From: Dyadobacter chenhuakuii | Lineage (GTDB): Bacteria; Bacteroidota; Bacteroidia; Cytophagales; Spirosomataceae | DNA length: 64,000 bases | Reading direction: 5' to 3' | Assembly: GCF_023821985.2 (NCBI RefSeq) | Contig: NZ_CP098805.1 | Location: 5,509,001-5,573,000 of the forward strand | In this document: in pieces, positions 52,665-61,087 of the stretch | Layout: every line of letters starts with the position of its first letter | Position numbering within the stretch: position 1 is the stretch's first letter | The notes under the pieces: generated by a model | Seen by the model: the letters and a program-made list of their open reading frames with translations, nothing else | Database searches by the model: none | What the model was told of the DNA's origin: nothing | Made by a program: the position numbers and the translations under genes

Positions 52665-53300
52665 CTAGTTCACTTTAATCACCTGATCATCCTCGTCATC
52701 CGGTTTCCTGGCCTCCGGATCTTCCGGAAAGTGCGTGGTGGTCGTGGTTGTTGCGGATGATGGTGTGAAAGGTGTATAAGGCTGTGGTTCAGGATCTGGC
52801 GCGATGGGATCAACCGGCGGTGGAGGCGTTGTAGGATACACCGTTGTATTGCCATGATGCTCTTTATCGCGTTGGCGAAGGATCAGAAACGCGCCGATTG
52901 CGATCAGAACGATGGGCCAGAAATATTGTTTAAACTGATACCAAAGCGGGAAATCGTCCACCAGCATCACAGCTCCGAAAAAGATCAGGACACCACCCAG
53001 AACCATCACAGTCTGATCGGATTTCTTCTTGTCCCAAACCGGGTCGGAAGGCGTGTTAGGCGTTGGATCGAATGACGTATTGGTTGTGTAGATTGTCCCG
53101 GCCGGTCCCGTAGGCAGCACTGCCCAGAGAATGATGTAAATAAATGCTGTCATTCCGAATGTGGGTGGAATAGGGAGCAGCAGCATGACAACAAGCAATA
53201 CTCGTACTATTACAACGTCTATATTAAAATATTGAGCAATTCCGGAAGCAACTCCTCCTAAAACTGCCTGGTCAGGTATGCGATGCAATTTCTTTTCCAT
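52665..53300 (-). CDS. PspC-domain membrane protein
   Basis: 211 residues. An N-terminal PspC domain (KKLHRIPDQAVLGGVASGIA, QYFNIDVVIVRVLLVV, then a hydrophobic helix ending ILWAVLPTG) is followed by a Pro/Thr-rich linker, a LiaI-like pair of helices (GGVLIFFGAVMLVDDF, YFWPIVLIAIGAFLIL), and a Pro/Thr/Asp-rich hydrophilic tail. PspC proteins sense inner-membrane damage. It is the first gene of the pspC-LiaI-LiaF unit and has a strong Bacteroidota promoter just upstream. Confidence 0.9.
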   Translation of the reverse strand: MEKKLHRIPDQAVLGGVASGIAQYFNIDVVIVRVLLVVMLLLPIPPTFGMTAFIYIILWAVLPTGPAGTIYTTNTSFDPTPNTPSDPVWDKKKSDQTVMVLGGVLIFFGAVMLVDDFPLWYQFKQYFWPIVLIAIGAFLILRQRDKEHHGNTTVYPTTPPPPVDPIAPDPEPQPYTPFTPSSATTTTTTHFPEDPEARKPDDEDDQVIKVN

Positions 53301-53325
53301 GATTAGCTTAGCGTTTATTTGTAAT

Positions 53326-53357
53326 CAAAGGTAGTAGGTAATGCAAGATACTGCAAA
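53326..53357 (-). promoter_or_regulatory. Bacteroidota-type promoter of the pspC operon
   Basis: On the minus strand: TTTG (53357-53354), a 20-base spacer, and a perfect TACCTTTG -7 box (53333-53326). Transcription would start near 53320, about 20 bases before the pspC ATG. Both boxes fit the primary sigma consensus, so the operon should be expressed without a special sigma factor. Confidence 0.62.
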
Positions 53358-53449
53358 CCGGAAAATTATTATCGGCGGGAGGGCGTGTTGAGCGGGTTTT
53401 TTTAAGGAAAGCCTTTAATTATTGGCTTATAAGTGGACTTTTTAAGGAC

Positions 53450-54073
53450 TTATTGTTCTTCCAAAGCTTCAAGAATGTCCATCATGGAACCGAAATCTTT
53501 GTAACCCGGACGGATTTCTTCGCTTCCGCGCAATGCAATGCCAATGTTTGGGAAAAGTTCGGTTAATGCGCTTACGGTATATTCATTGTCCAGGCCAAAG
53601 CCGATCAGGATCGGATATTCACCCGCCAGGTTGCCAAGCACTTGCATCCAGTTTTCTGTTAATTCGGCTTCGTTGTCGCTTTCGAGCAGGAAATGGGAAA
53701 TTTCTCCCTCGTAACGGCTTAGTATAGAATTGATTTCGCCTGCTTCGTAAAGGTCTACGCTGATTCGGAGGAGCAGCGGCAGATTCAGCTCGCTTTTGAG
53801 ATAATTTAAAAGCCCGGGTGATTCCACTTGCACAGAATGTACGGGATACAGCGCCAGTGCTTCAATAATCTTGGCAGGATCCGTTTGCGCAGTTTCCGCA
53901 ATAAGGTTCACGCCGGCCAGCCAGGAACAAATGTCTTCGAATTTTTTGGGAGAAATATAATTGGGAGAATCTTCGTCAATCGAAAAACCAAGCATTTCAA
54001 CACCCATCCCCGCACAATAACGCGCATCGGACAAATTAGTAACATTGCTGATTTTTACTGTTCTGGTAAGCAT
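53450..54073 (-). CDS. TrpF-like beta/alpha-barrel protein without catalytic residues
   Basis: 207 residues from the ATG at 54073, matching where TrpF begins; the frame is open to 54124. It aligns with phosphoribosylanthranilate isomerase: MLTRTVKISNVTNLSDARYC against the family KICGITN block, then MGVEMLGF, YISPKKF and the phosphate-site segment GYKDFGSMMDIL. The catalytic Cys (KICG) is Ser (KISN), the Arg before YISP is missing, and the catalytic Asp (LLD) reads Glu (FLLES). A tryptophan-pathway reaction is therefore unlikely, and no trp genes adjoin it. It follows the DUF4160-DUF2442 genes, 28 bases downstream. Confidence 0.78.
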   Translation of the reverse strand: MLTRTVKISNVTNLSDARYCAGMGVEMLGFSIDEDSPNYISPKKFEDICSWLAGVNLIAETAQTDPAKIIEALALYPVHSVQVESPGLLNYLKSELNLPLLLRISVDLYEAGEINSILSRYEGEISHFLLESDNEAELTENWMQVLGNLAGEYPILIGFGLDNEYTVSALTELFPNIGIALRGSEEIRPGYKDFGSMMDILEALEEQ

Positions 54074-54101
54074 TGCGGGGTATTTAATTAGTTCGTTGAG
54101 A

Positions 54102-54359
54102 TCAATTTTCAATGTATCCAGCATGGAGTTGTTCGACAGGGAATATCAAATCCCAATCTTCACCCCATACCAAGGTTCCTTTTTCTATCTTAAAATTCTT
54201 AAAACGCTCATTGACTTTGAACTGGTTATGCTGCGGATGCGGATTAGACACCAAGAAATCTTCGAAGTCCACAACCTGTTGCGTACCATCACTGAATTTG
54301 ACTAAGATTTTATACCCAGACAAATACTCAGCAGCGATGACGTGAATGTGTAAAGTCAT
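54102..54359 (-). CDS. DUF2442 protein, second gene of a DUF4160-DUF2442 pair
   Basis: 85 residues. The core LSGYKILVKFSDGTQQVVDF, followed by an acidic and hydrophobic region and the late WGEDWDLIFPVEQLH, matches DUF2442. The ATG at 54359 overlaps the DUF4160 stop by four bases (ATGA). DUF2442 genes very often follow DUF4160 genes and the pair has been suggested to be a toxin-antitoxin module, but I know of no biochemical proof. The protein is small and acidic, like an antitoxin. Confidence 0.85.
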   Translation of the reverse strand: MTLHIHVIAAEYLSGYKILVKFSDGTQQVVDFEDFLVSNPHPQHNQFKVNERFKNFKIEKGTLVWGEDWDLIFPVEQLHAGYIEN

Positions 54360-54658
54360 AGCTTTTTGGTTATCCTTAACGTTGACACTTTCTTTTTTAA
54401 AACAAAAAAATCCGTCCAGCGATTTACGATTACTTCTGCGTAAGCTTCAATAACTTTTCGCGCCTCTTTGAATTGAACCGCAGGCAAGCCTTCGATCCCC
54501 GAAACTTCCCGCACCCTTACGTCCTTCAATTTGCCCTCTTCAAAGAAAATTTCAAAAACCGTTTCGTACTCATTGTAGGAAACATGCACATGAATAGGCA
54601 GGTGATCGTTTGAATAGAAATAAAAAACTATTCCGAAATATTCCAGGATTTTAGGCAT
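54356..54658 (-). CDS. DUF4160 protein, first gene of a DUF4160-DUF2442 pair
   Basis: 100 residues. The DUF4160 signature is clear: FGIVFYFYSNDHLPIHVHVS (F-G-x-x-x-x-F-x-x-x-D-H-x-P-x-H-x-H). The C-terminus is basic (VLKKKVSTLRITKKL). The conserved DH..H.H cluster looks like a catalytic or metal site, which has prompted the idea that this is a toxin. A minus-strand -7 box TAATTTTG (54689-54682) lies 23 bases upstream of the ATG with a poorly spaced -33. It overlaps DUF2442 by ATGA, so translation is coupled. Confidence 0.86.
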   Translation of the reverse strand: MPKILEYFGIVFYFYSNDHLPIHVHVSYNEYETVFEIFFEEGKLKDVRVREVSGIEGLPAVQFKEARKVIEAYAEVIVNRWTDFFVLKKKVSTLRITKKL

Positions 54659-54701
54659 ATCAATATCATAGTGTGTTATTCAAAATTACTCAAAAGATTC
54701 T

Positions 54702-54754
54702 AAAAATAAGGACAACGACTTCGAGATGGTTTAGGTCTGTGGTCATTGTCCTTT
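54702..54754 (-). terminator. Rho-independent terminator after galM
   Basis: On the minus strand, AAGGACAATGAC pairs with GTCGTTGTCCTT with a single mismatch around a 22-base loop, followed by ATTTTT. It separates the galactose genes from the DUF4160 unit. Confidence 0.7.
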
Positions 54755-54777
54755 GGTTAAATCCTAAACAAATGCTG

Positions 54778-55917
54778 TTACTTAGCCGAAAACCGGTATT
54801 TGGTTGTGCTTTGGTAAGTTTCTCCTGGTTTTAGTTCCGTGGAAGGGAATTGGGGTTGATTTGGGGAGTCGGGGTAATGTTCTGTTTCCAGGCAGAATCC
54901 GAAACGCTTTGCGTATGTTGCGTTTTTGCCTTTAAGTGACCCGTCCAGGAAATTGCCGCTGTAAAACTGAACAGCTGGCTCTGTTGTGAATGCTTCCAGA
55001 ATCCTGCCGCTTTCAGGATCTTTTGCCGTAGCGAAATGCATGAGTCCGGGCTCGGAGCGTTTCAGGACCCAGCAGTGGTCGTAACCGCCACCGTTTTTAA
55101 TCTGCTCGTCTTCTGTTTTGTTAATGCCAGCATTGATTTTTGTAGATTTTCTGAAATCAAATGGTGTTCCTTCTACTGCACGCAGCTTTCCGGTTGGGAT
55201 CAGTGAAGCGTCTACCGGCACAATGCTGTCTGACTCGATCATCATCTCATGATCCAGAATGTCTCTTTTCAGGCCTGTAAGGTTAAAATAGGTGTGGTTA
55301 GTCAAGTTGAGGACCGTAGGCTTGTCCGTTGTGGCAGTGTAGGCGATGCTCAATGCATTGTCATTATCCAATGTGTAAACCACTTTTACTGTCAGGTTTC
55401 CGGGATAACCTTCTTCCATATCCTTGCTGACATATTCCAGTTGAAGGCCCACAACCGAGTCCTGATTAATCTCTGTCGCTTTCCACAACACTTTGTCAAA
55501 CCCTTTTTTGCCTCCGTGCAGGGAATTCGGTCCGTTGTTTATGGCCAGGTTATACTCTTTGCCTTCCAATGTGAACTTTCCTTTCGCGATCCGGTTGCCA
55601 TAACGACCTACTAAGGCACCGAAAAATGGGTTTTCCTTTAAGTAAGGAGCAAGTGAATCAAAGCCCAGCACCACATCCGCAAACTCTCCTTTTTTGTCCG
55701 GAGCCATGATTTTGGTGATAATGCCGCCGTAATTGGTAATGTTCACGGTCATGCCTTTGGCATTGGTGAGCGTGTACAAATCTGCTTCCTGGCCGTCGGG
55801 GAGTTTGCCAAATGACTCTTTCGAAATCGTACTGATCATTTCTTCTTTGTTTGATTTGGAGCAGCTGAAAAGATAAAAACCCGTCAGCGCAGTGAGTAAA
55901 ACGAATATTTTTTTCAT
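54778..55917 (-). CDS. galM: Aldose 1-epimerase, lipoprotein type
   Basis: 379 residues from the ATG at 55917, giving a lipoprotein signal (LLTALTGFYLFSC-SKS); the frame is open to 55962. GalM motifs: VNITNYGGIITKIMAPDKKG, ALVGRYGNRIAKGKF, NNGPNSLHGGKKGFDKVLW, the catalytic His in NLTNHTYFNL, and the terminal catalytic Glu in GFCLETEHYPDSPN. It interconverts alpha and beta anomers of galactose, here outside the inner membrane. Galactokinase lies 41 bases upstream, giving a two-step entry into the Leloir pathway. Confidence 0.92.
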   Translation of the reverse strand: MKKIFVLLTALTGFYLFSCSKSNKEEMISTISKESFGKLPDGQEADLYTLTNAKGMTVNITNYGGIITKIMAPDKKGEFADVVLGFDSLAPYLKENPFFGALVGRYGNRIAKGKFTLEGKEYNLAINNGPNSLHGGKKGFDKVLWKATEINQDSVVGLQLEYVSKDMEEGYPGNLTVKVVYTLDNDNALSIAYTATTDKPTVLNLTNHTYFNLTGLKRDILDHEMMIESDSIVPVDASLIPTGKLRAVEGTPFDFRKSTKINAGINKTEDEQIKNGGGYDHCWVLKRSEPGLMHFATAKDPESGRILEAFTTEPAVQFYSGNFLDGSLKGKNATYAKRFGFCLETEHYPDSPNQPQFPSTELKPGETYQSTTKYRFSAK

Positions 55918-55958
55918 ACAAAAGGTTAAAGGTTTGTCTGGATATTTAGCAATTTGTT

Positions 55959-57137
55959 TCAAATGATCTCTCCTGTGCCGGCTGTGATTTTCACTTTATA
56001 GCAAGGCAGGTCAATCTGATATTGTTCCTGATATGCTGCCTTCATTTTTTGTTCAAAAGCATCGACGGCCTCTTTTTTAACAAGATTAATGGTGCAGCCG
56101 CCAAAACCTCCGCCCATCATCCGCGACCCAAGCACGTTAGGATCAGATAATGTCTGGTCAACCAAAAAGTCGAGTTCGGGGCAGCTTACTTCGTATTCGT
56201 GCTGCAATCCCTGATGGGTTGCGTACATTTTTTTGCCAAAATCAATCAGATTTCCTTCCACAAGCAGATCGCAAGCATCCTGAACGCGCTGGATTTCTTC
56301 GGTTATAAACTTACAACGCCGGTAAACAATGTCGCCCAGTTCATCTTTATGTGTCTCAACCATTTCAGGCGTTGCATCCCTCAGGCTCTGCACTTCGGGA
56401 TAATATTTTTGCAGTATGGCGATCCCCTTTTCGCATTCCAGGCGGCGTGTGTTGTATTCAGAGCTGGCAAGTGAATGTTTCACACTGGTATCGCAAAGCA
56501 CGAGCAGGTAATCCTGCATGGGGAAAGGGAAATATTCGTATTCCAATGAGCGGCAATCGAGGCGGATCACGGATTCTTCTTTGCCAAATGCGGACGCGAA
56601 CTGGTCCATAATGCCACATTGCACGCCAACATATTCATTTTCGGCCTTTTGCGACATTTTTACAATGCTGAACCGGTCCAGATTCAGGTCGTATAATTCG
56701 TTCAAGGCGAAAAGCAGGCAGCATTCCAGCGCCGCAGAAGAGGATAAGCCCGCGCCAACCGGAACGTCCCCGCCGAAGGTGGTTTGGAAACCTCCGATTT
56801 TTAGCCCCTTTTTATAAATCTGCTCAATAATGCCCAGCTGGTAATGTGCCCAGGATTGCGCTGGTTTTGAAAGATCTTCAACTGAAAATGAATAAGTTTC
56901 ATCCAGATCCGCTGCGTGAAGGATCACTTGGTCGTCTTCCCTTGGTTCAATGACGAAATAAACGGCCTTATCCACGCTGGCCGGCAGTACGAAGCCATTG
57001 TTATAGTCGGTATGCTCACCGATCAGGTTGATTCTTCCCGGCGAACGAAACACCCTAACTTGCTCCGGCTTTGAGGACTGACCGAATTTTTGGAAATACT
57101 TTTCCTTTATTTTATTGACTATTTCTGAATCTTGCAT
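55959..57137 (-). CDS. galK: Galactokinase
   Basis: 392 residues, GHMP kinase family. The GalK signature is RSPGRINLIGEHTDYNNGFV; the ATP motif is GDVPVGAGLSSSAALECCLL; the conserved Asp is in GIMDQFASAFG; and motif 3 is MMGGGFGGCTINLV. It phosphorylates alpha-D-galactose at C1. The galM gene follows 41 bases downstream and a D-2-hydroxyacid dehydrogenase gene ends 24 bases upstream, so they may share a transcript. No galT or galE is in the window. Confidence 0.95.
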   Translation of the reverse strand: MQDSEIVNKIKEKYFQKFGQSSKPEQVRVFRSPGRINLIGEHTDYNNGFVLPASVDKAVYFVIEPREDDQVILHAADLDETYSFSVEDLSKPAQSWAHYQLGIIEQIYKKGLKIGGFQTTFGGDVPVGAGLSSSAALECCLLFALNELYDLNLDRFSIVKMSQKAENEYVGVQCGIMDQFASAFGKEESVIRLDCRSLEYEYFPFPMQDYLLVLCDTSVKHSLASSEYNTRRLECEKGIAILQKYYPEVQSLRDATPEMVETHKDELGDIVYRRCKFITEEIQRVQDACDLLVEGNLIDFGKKMYATHQGLQHEYEVSCPELDFLVDQTLSDPNVLGSRMMGGGFGGCTINLVKKEAVDAFEQKMKAAYQEQYQIDLPCYKVKITAGTGEII

Positions 57138-57161
57138 TTAAAATACTAGTCTGATATTTAA

Positions 57162-58103
57162 TTAATAACCCCTGCGCAGGTTCACTTCGTTGACAATATT
57201 TCCACCATTTTCGATTGCGAAGATGTTATTAAGGAACAAATCGACCTTGCCGATATGCTCGTTGCTATGCCCGCCGCCGGTGTGCTGCGTAAGAATAACA
57301 TTTTCCATTTTCCACAACGGACTGTTTTCCGGTAATGGCTCAACTTCCGTCACATCCAGAACAGCTCCATCCAGATAACCAGATTGCAGCACGTCGATCA
57401 GCGCATCCTCGTCTGTGGTGCTGCCCCTGCCGACGCTTGCATAAACGCTGCGTTCTTTCATTTTGGAAAAGAAAGTCTGGTCAACAAAATGCTGGGCAGT
57501 TCCGGGAAGCGTGTTGATTACCAGATCCGCGAATGGCAGTTCTACAAATAATTCTTCCTGTGAATGCAGGTCAGCTTCCGGTGAAGTACGTGCCATTAAA
57601 TGTGTTGTGCAGCCAAAGCCTTTGAGAATCGTATTCACCGACAATCCAATGGTCCCCGCACCCAGGATGATCACATTCTGCTTGTAAAGGATCTTCAACT
57701 CACCTCTCAGCTTCGAGCCGATCCATTCTGATTTTTGTTTTAGCAGGGTTAATGTGTCAATGCCACGATACAATGCCAAAACGCCGCCTACGATGGATTC
57801 AGCGCAGGGACGTGCAAACCAGTCACCCATGTTGGCTGTTTTGACGCTTTCTTTAATGTTTACAGAAGCATACTGGTCAAATCCGGCGGAATCCAGCTGC
57901 CAGAATTGCAGCTTATCCGTCGGTTCCGAAAACCAGCCGACAGGCGGATTGCCCAAGATATAATCTGCTGTACGAAATGCTGCCAGGTTTTCTTCCTCAC
58001 TGGACGTTTCGGTCCTGAAATGAACTGTATGGTGTGGTTGCAGTGCTTCACTAAGGTTGTTTCTCAGTGACTCATCCAGCATGGAATAGCAGTATATGAT
58101 CAT
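57162..58103 (-). CDS. D-2-hydroxyacid dehydrogenase family protein
   Basis: 313 residues. NAD-binding motif VIILGAGTIGLSVNTILKGF; substrate-site elements NTLPGTAQHFVDQTFF, SVYASVGRGSTTDEDALIDV, the catalytic Glu near TEVEPLPENSPLW, and the His of ILTQHTGGGHSNEHIG. The N-terminal catalytic lobe is divergent. It reduces 2-keto acids or oxidises D-hydroxy acids; glyoxylate/hydroxypyruvate reductase types are the nearest relatives in motif. It lies upstream of galK (24 bases) and downstream of the HEAT-like gene (45 bases). Confidence 0.85.
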   Translation of the reverse strand: MIIYCYSMLDESLRNNLSEALQPHHTVHFRTETSSEEENLAAFRTADYILGNPPVGWFSEPTDKLQFWQLDSAGFDQYASVNIKESVKTANMGDWFARPCAESIVGGVLALYRGIDTLTLLKQKSEWIGSKLRGELKILYKQNVIILGAGTIGLSVNTILKGFGCTTHLMARTSPEADLHSQEELFVELPFADLVINTLPGTAQHFVDQTFFSKMKERSVYASVGRGSTTDEDALIDVLQSGYLDGAVLDVTEVEPLPENSPLWKMENVILTQHTGGGHSNEHIGKVDLFLNNIFAIENGGNIVNEVNLRRGY

Positions 58104-58148
58104 TTGCTTTTTTGTTTTAAAGAAGTAAAGTAAAGACTTTTACCTGTG

Positions 58149-58682
58149 TTAAGGATGCTTTTGCTTTTTAATGTTAGCCAGAATTTTCTTTCCTCTCGCC
58201 CTGAATGCAGGCGTTTCGAATTCCATCGCCTCCTCAATAATTATGCCCAGTTCATTTTTGATCTCGGGATAAATTTTTGAAAAATTGTAAAGCACTGTAA
58301 GCGAAAAAGCCCTGATAGCAATTGCAATTTGCCTGTTTTGAATAAAATTAAAACAGGCGTCCATAACCTTCCCGTGCAGCTCAACGGGGATTTCTGTTTC
58401 CTGCATAATGCGTACGCTGTTGCGGATCACCGCGTCATGAACGCCCGGTCTTGTGAGCTGGTCCACGAGCGAGCCCATATGCGGTGCGATCAGGTCGGGG
58501 CGCTCGCTTACGGCAATGCTTACGCTTTGCGCGGCCCTTTGTGCCAGCCTGTAATCGTTGGCTACGAAGCAGTCCATCAGTTCCTGAAAATGTGTACTGT
58601 CCAGACAGGCATAAGCGGCTACTTCCGTTGCACGCCGTTTGGATTGTATGGGATCTGCCAGTAATGTGCTGCGGATGTTCAT
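58149..58682 (-). CDS. HEAT-like repeat protein, function unknown
   Basis: 177 residues, almost all alpha-helical. Antiparallel helix pairs are suggested by RATEVAAYACLDSTHFQELM, DYRLAQRAAQSVSIAVSERP, GVHDAVIRNSVRIMQETEIP, and RQIAIAIRAFSLTVLYNFSK. This is the rhythm of HEAT or ARM scaffolds, and no catalytic motif or signal peptide is seen. It is probably a cytoplasmic binding protein. It sits between the fumC terminator and the D-2-hydroxyacid dehydrogenase, as the first gene of the minus-strand galactose unit. Confidence 0.7.
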   Translation of the reverse strand: MNIRSTLLADPIQSKRRATEVAAYACLDSTHFQELMDCFVANDYRLAQRAAQSVSIAVSERPDLIAPHMGSLVDQLTRPGVHDAVIRNSVRIMQETEIPVELHGKVMDACFNFIQNRQIAIAIRAFSLTVLYNFSKIYPEIKNELGIIIEEAMEFETPAFRARGKKILANIKKQKHP

Positions 58683-58700
58683 CAGCGTAGCCGTTTATCA

Positions 58701-58738
58701 AAACAAATGCTCCGCCGGGTCTGGCAGAGCATTTGTTA
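58701..58738 (-). terminator. Rho-independent terminator after fumC
   Basis: AACAAATGCTC / GAGCATTTGTT stem, with further GGC/GCC pairing inside, is followed on the minus strand by a T-rich tract. Confidence 0.82.
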
Positions 58739-58753
58739 AATATTTATCTGAAA

Positions 58754-60154
58754 CTATTTATTATCACCAACCATTTCTTCCGGTTTCACCCAGGCGTCGA
58801 ACTCTTCGGGCGTCAGGTAACCTAGTCCCACAGCTGTTTCTTTCAGCGTTGAACCGTTTTTATGTGCCGTTTGCGCTATTTCGGCTGCTTTGTAGTAACC
58901 AATTTTTGTATTCAGTGCAGTAACCAGCATCAGCGAGTTGTTTACGTGTTTCTTAATGTTCTCATGCAAAGGTTCGATGCCCACCGCGCAGTTATCATTA
59001 AAGGAAACGCATACATCCCCGATCAGGCGCGCTGAATGCAGGAAGTTGTAAGCCATTAAAGGTTTGAAAACATTCAGCTCAAAATGACCGTTGGAACCGC
59101 CGATGCCTATGGCAACGTCATTGCCCATCACTTGTGCTGCCACCATTGTCATAGCTTCACATTGCGTAGGGTTCACCTTGCCCGGCATAATAGAGCTTCC
59201 AGGCTCATTATCAGGAATATGGATCTCGCCAATCCCGGAGCGCGGGCCGGATGATAACATACGAATGTCGTTACCAATTTTCATCAAACTTACAGCAACC
59301 GTTTTCAATGCGCCGTGTGCTTCAACGATCGCGTCGTGTGCTGCTAATGCTTCGAATTTGTTTTCAGCAGTGATAAATGGCAGGCCTGTTAATGATGCAA
59401 TGTGACGGGCCACGTTTTCAGAATAACCTTCGGGCGTGTTAATGCCTGTCCCAACGGCCGTTCCGCCCAACGCAAGCTCGGAAAGATGCGCCAATGTGTT
59501 GTAAATCGCACGCAGGCCATGATCCAACTGTGAAGCATAACCCGAAAATTCCTGTCCTAATGTAAGCGGGGTCGCATCCATAAAGTGCGTACGACCGATT
59601 TTTACCACGTTTCTGAAAGCTTCGGATTTGGCTTTCAATGTGTCCCTGAGCTTGATGATGCCTGGGATGGTGACATCGATCAGGATCTTGTAGGCAGCGA
59701 TGTGCATGGCCGTAGGATAAGTGTCGTTGGAAGACTGTGACTTGTTCACGTCATCATTCGGATGAAGGAATTTTGTTTTGTCAGCCAGCTGGCCCCCTTG
59801 CAATACATGACCTCTGTAAGCGATCACTTCATTGCAATTCATATTGGATTGCGTTCCTGAGCCTGTTTGCCACACCACAAGCGGAAACTGGTCGTCGAGC
59901 TTTTCCGTTAGGATTTCGTCACAAACCTGTCCGATCAGGTCGCTCTTTTCTTTTGGAAGAATGCCCGCCTCGTAATTGGTAATGGCTGCGGCTTTTTTCA
60001 AATATGCAAATGCCTTGATGATTTCCTTCGGCATTTTATTGATATCCTGAGCAATAGGAAAGTTCTGGATCGAACGTTGTGTTTGTGCGCCCCAGTATAC
60101 ATGAGCCGGCACCTGCACTTCACCCATGGTATCTTTTTCTATACGGTATTCCAT
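58754..60154 (-). CDS. fumC: Fumarate hydratase, class II
   Basis: 466 residues, the class II length. The family signature [20 protein letters not shown] includes the catalytic Ser loop. Other conserved blocks are [59 protein letters not shown] and the HV NN-type region [20 protein letters not shown]. It interconverts fumarate and malate in the TCA cycle without an iron-sulfur cluster. It is flanked by its own terminator downstream; the 145-base region upstream is shared with the divergent NagB-like gene. Confidence 0.95.
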   Translation of the reverse strand: MEYRIEKDTMGEVQVPAHVYWGAQTQRSIQNFPIAQDINKMPKEIIKAFAYLKKAAAITNYEAGILPKEKSDLIGQVCDEILTEKLDDQFPLVVWQTGSGTQSNMNCNEVIAYRGHVLQGGQLADKTKFLHPNDDVNKSQSSNDTYPTAMHIAAYKILIDVTIPGIIKLRDTLKAKSEAFRNVVKIGRTHFMDATPLTLGQEFSGYASQLDHGLRAIYNTLAHLSELALGGTAVGTGINTPEGYSENVARHIASLTGLPFITAENKFEALAAHDAIVEAHGALKTVAVSLMKIGNDIRMLSSGPRSGIGEIHIPDNEPGSSIMPGKVNPTQCEAMTMVAAQVMGNDVAIGIGGSNGHFELNVFKPLMAYNFLHSARLIGDVCVSFNDNCAVGIEPLHENIKKHVNNSLMLVTALNTKIGYYKAAEIAQTAHKNGSTLKETAVGLGYLTPEEFDAWVKPEEMVGDNK

Positions 60155-60299
60155 TTTTTATTTAGTGAGAATGAACAATCACGTTTATTGCGGTAAAGTT
60201 AGGATTGGACTTTCAGTTTTTGGTGTTTTTCAAGGATAAATGTTTCTTAGGTGAAAAGAATCTGTTCAAGACTATTTTTAACTACATTTTATTTCAACA

Positions 60300-61034
60300 A
60301 TGAAACCAAAACTGAACATTTACCCCGATTATAAAGCCATGAGCCTCGCCGTTGCGGAGCGTGTAATGGCATTACTGGCCAAAAAACCTTCTGCTGTTAT
60401 CTGTTTGCCCTCCGGCAGCACGCCGCTGGGCATGTTTGAAATTCTGGTGTCCGCCAATCAAAAGAGCATGACAGATTTTTCCCGGTGTGTTTTCATCGGT
60501 CTGGATGAATGGGTAGGTTTTGGAGCGGAAGATGATGGCGGCTGCCGGAATTTACTTAATAAGGACTTTTTAAAACCAATTGGCTTACGGGCAGATCAGA
60601 TCGTGTTTTTTGATGGAAAAGCCATTGATCCCGAAGAAGAATGCAAGCGGGTTAACAAGGTTCTGGAAAACCTGGGTGGATTGGATATGATCATTCTGGG
60701 CGTGGGAATGAACGGACATCTGGCCTTAAATGAACCGGGAACGCCGTGGGATAGCTATGCCCATGTTTCGGAGCTTGAAAACGTGACCAGAGAGGTTGGA
60801 CAAAAATATTTTCAGCAACCGACCACGATCACCAAGGGAATTACGGTCGGCATCCGGCACATTATGGAGGCAAAAACCGCGATTCTGATAGCAGCAGGAA
60901 GTGAGAAAGCGCCTGTGATACAGCGTGCAATGGCATTCCCGGTAACGACGGCTTTTCCTGCAACTGTTTTACAAAACCATATGAACGCAGAATTTCTGCT
61001 GGATTCGGAAGCGGCAAAACTAATAGCAGATTAG
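60300..61034 (+). CDS. Glucosamine-6-phosphate deaminase/isomerase-like protein (NagB family)
   Basis: 244 residues, slightly shorter than typical NagB (about 260). Conserved elements: VICLPSGSTPLGMFEILV (phosphate loop), FIGLDEWVGF (catalytic Asp), and LGVGMNGHLALNEPGTPWDS with the active His and Glu. The MNGHLALNEPG sequence fits deaminases rather than 6-phosphogluconolactonases, which have DGHTASLFP. It should convert GlcN-6-P to Fru-6-P, or a related reaction. No nagA or transporter is next to it. It is divergent from fumC. Confidence 0.84.
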   Translation: MKPKLNIYPDYKAMSLAVAERVMALLAKKPSAVICLPSGSTPLGMFEILVSANQKSMTDFSRCVFIGLDEWVGFGAEDDGGCRNLLNKDFLKPIGLRADQIVFFDGKAIDPEEECKRVNKVLENLGGLDMIILGVGMNGHLALNEPGTPWDSYAHVSELENVTREVGQKYFQQPTTITKGITVGIRHIMEAKTAILIAAGSEKAPVIQRAMAFPVTTAFPATVLQNHMNAEFLLDSEAAKLIAD

Positions 61035-61087
61035 GCGCCGTTAGCGTGACTCTTTTTTACCTTTGCCAAAATTAAAATATTTCTGTT

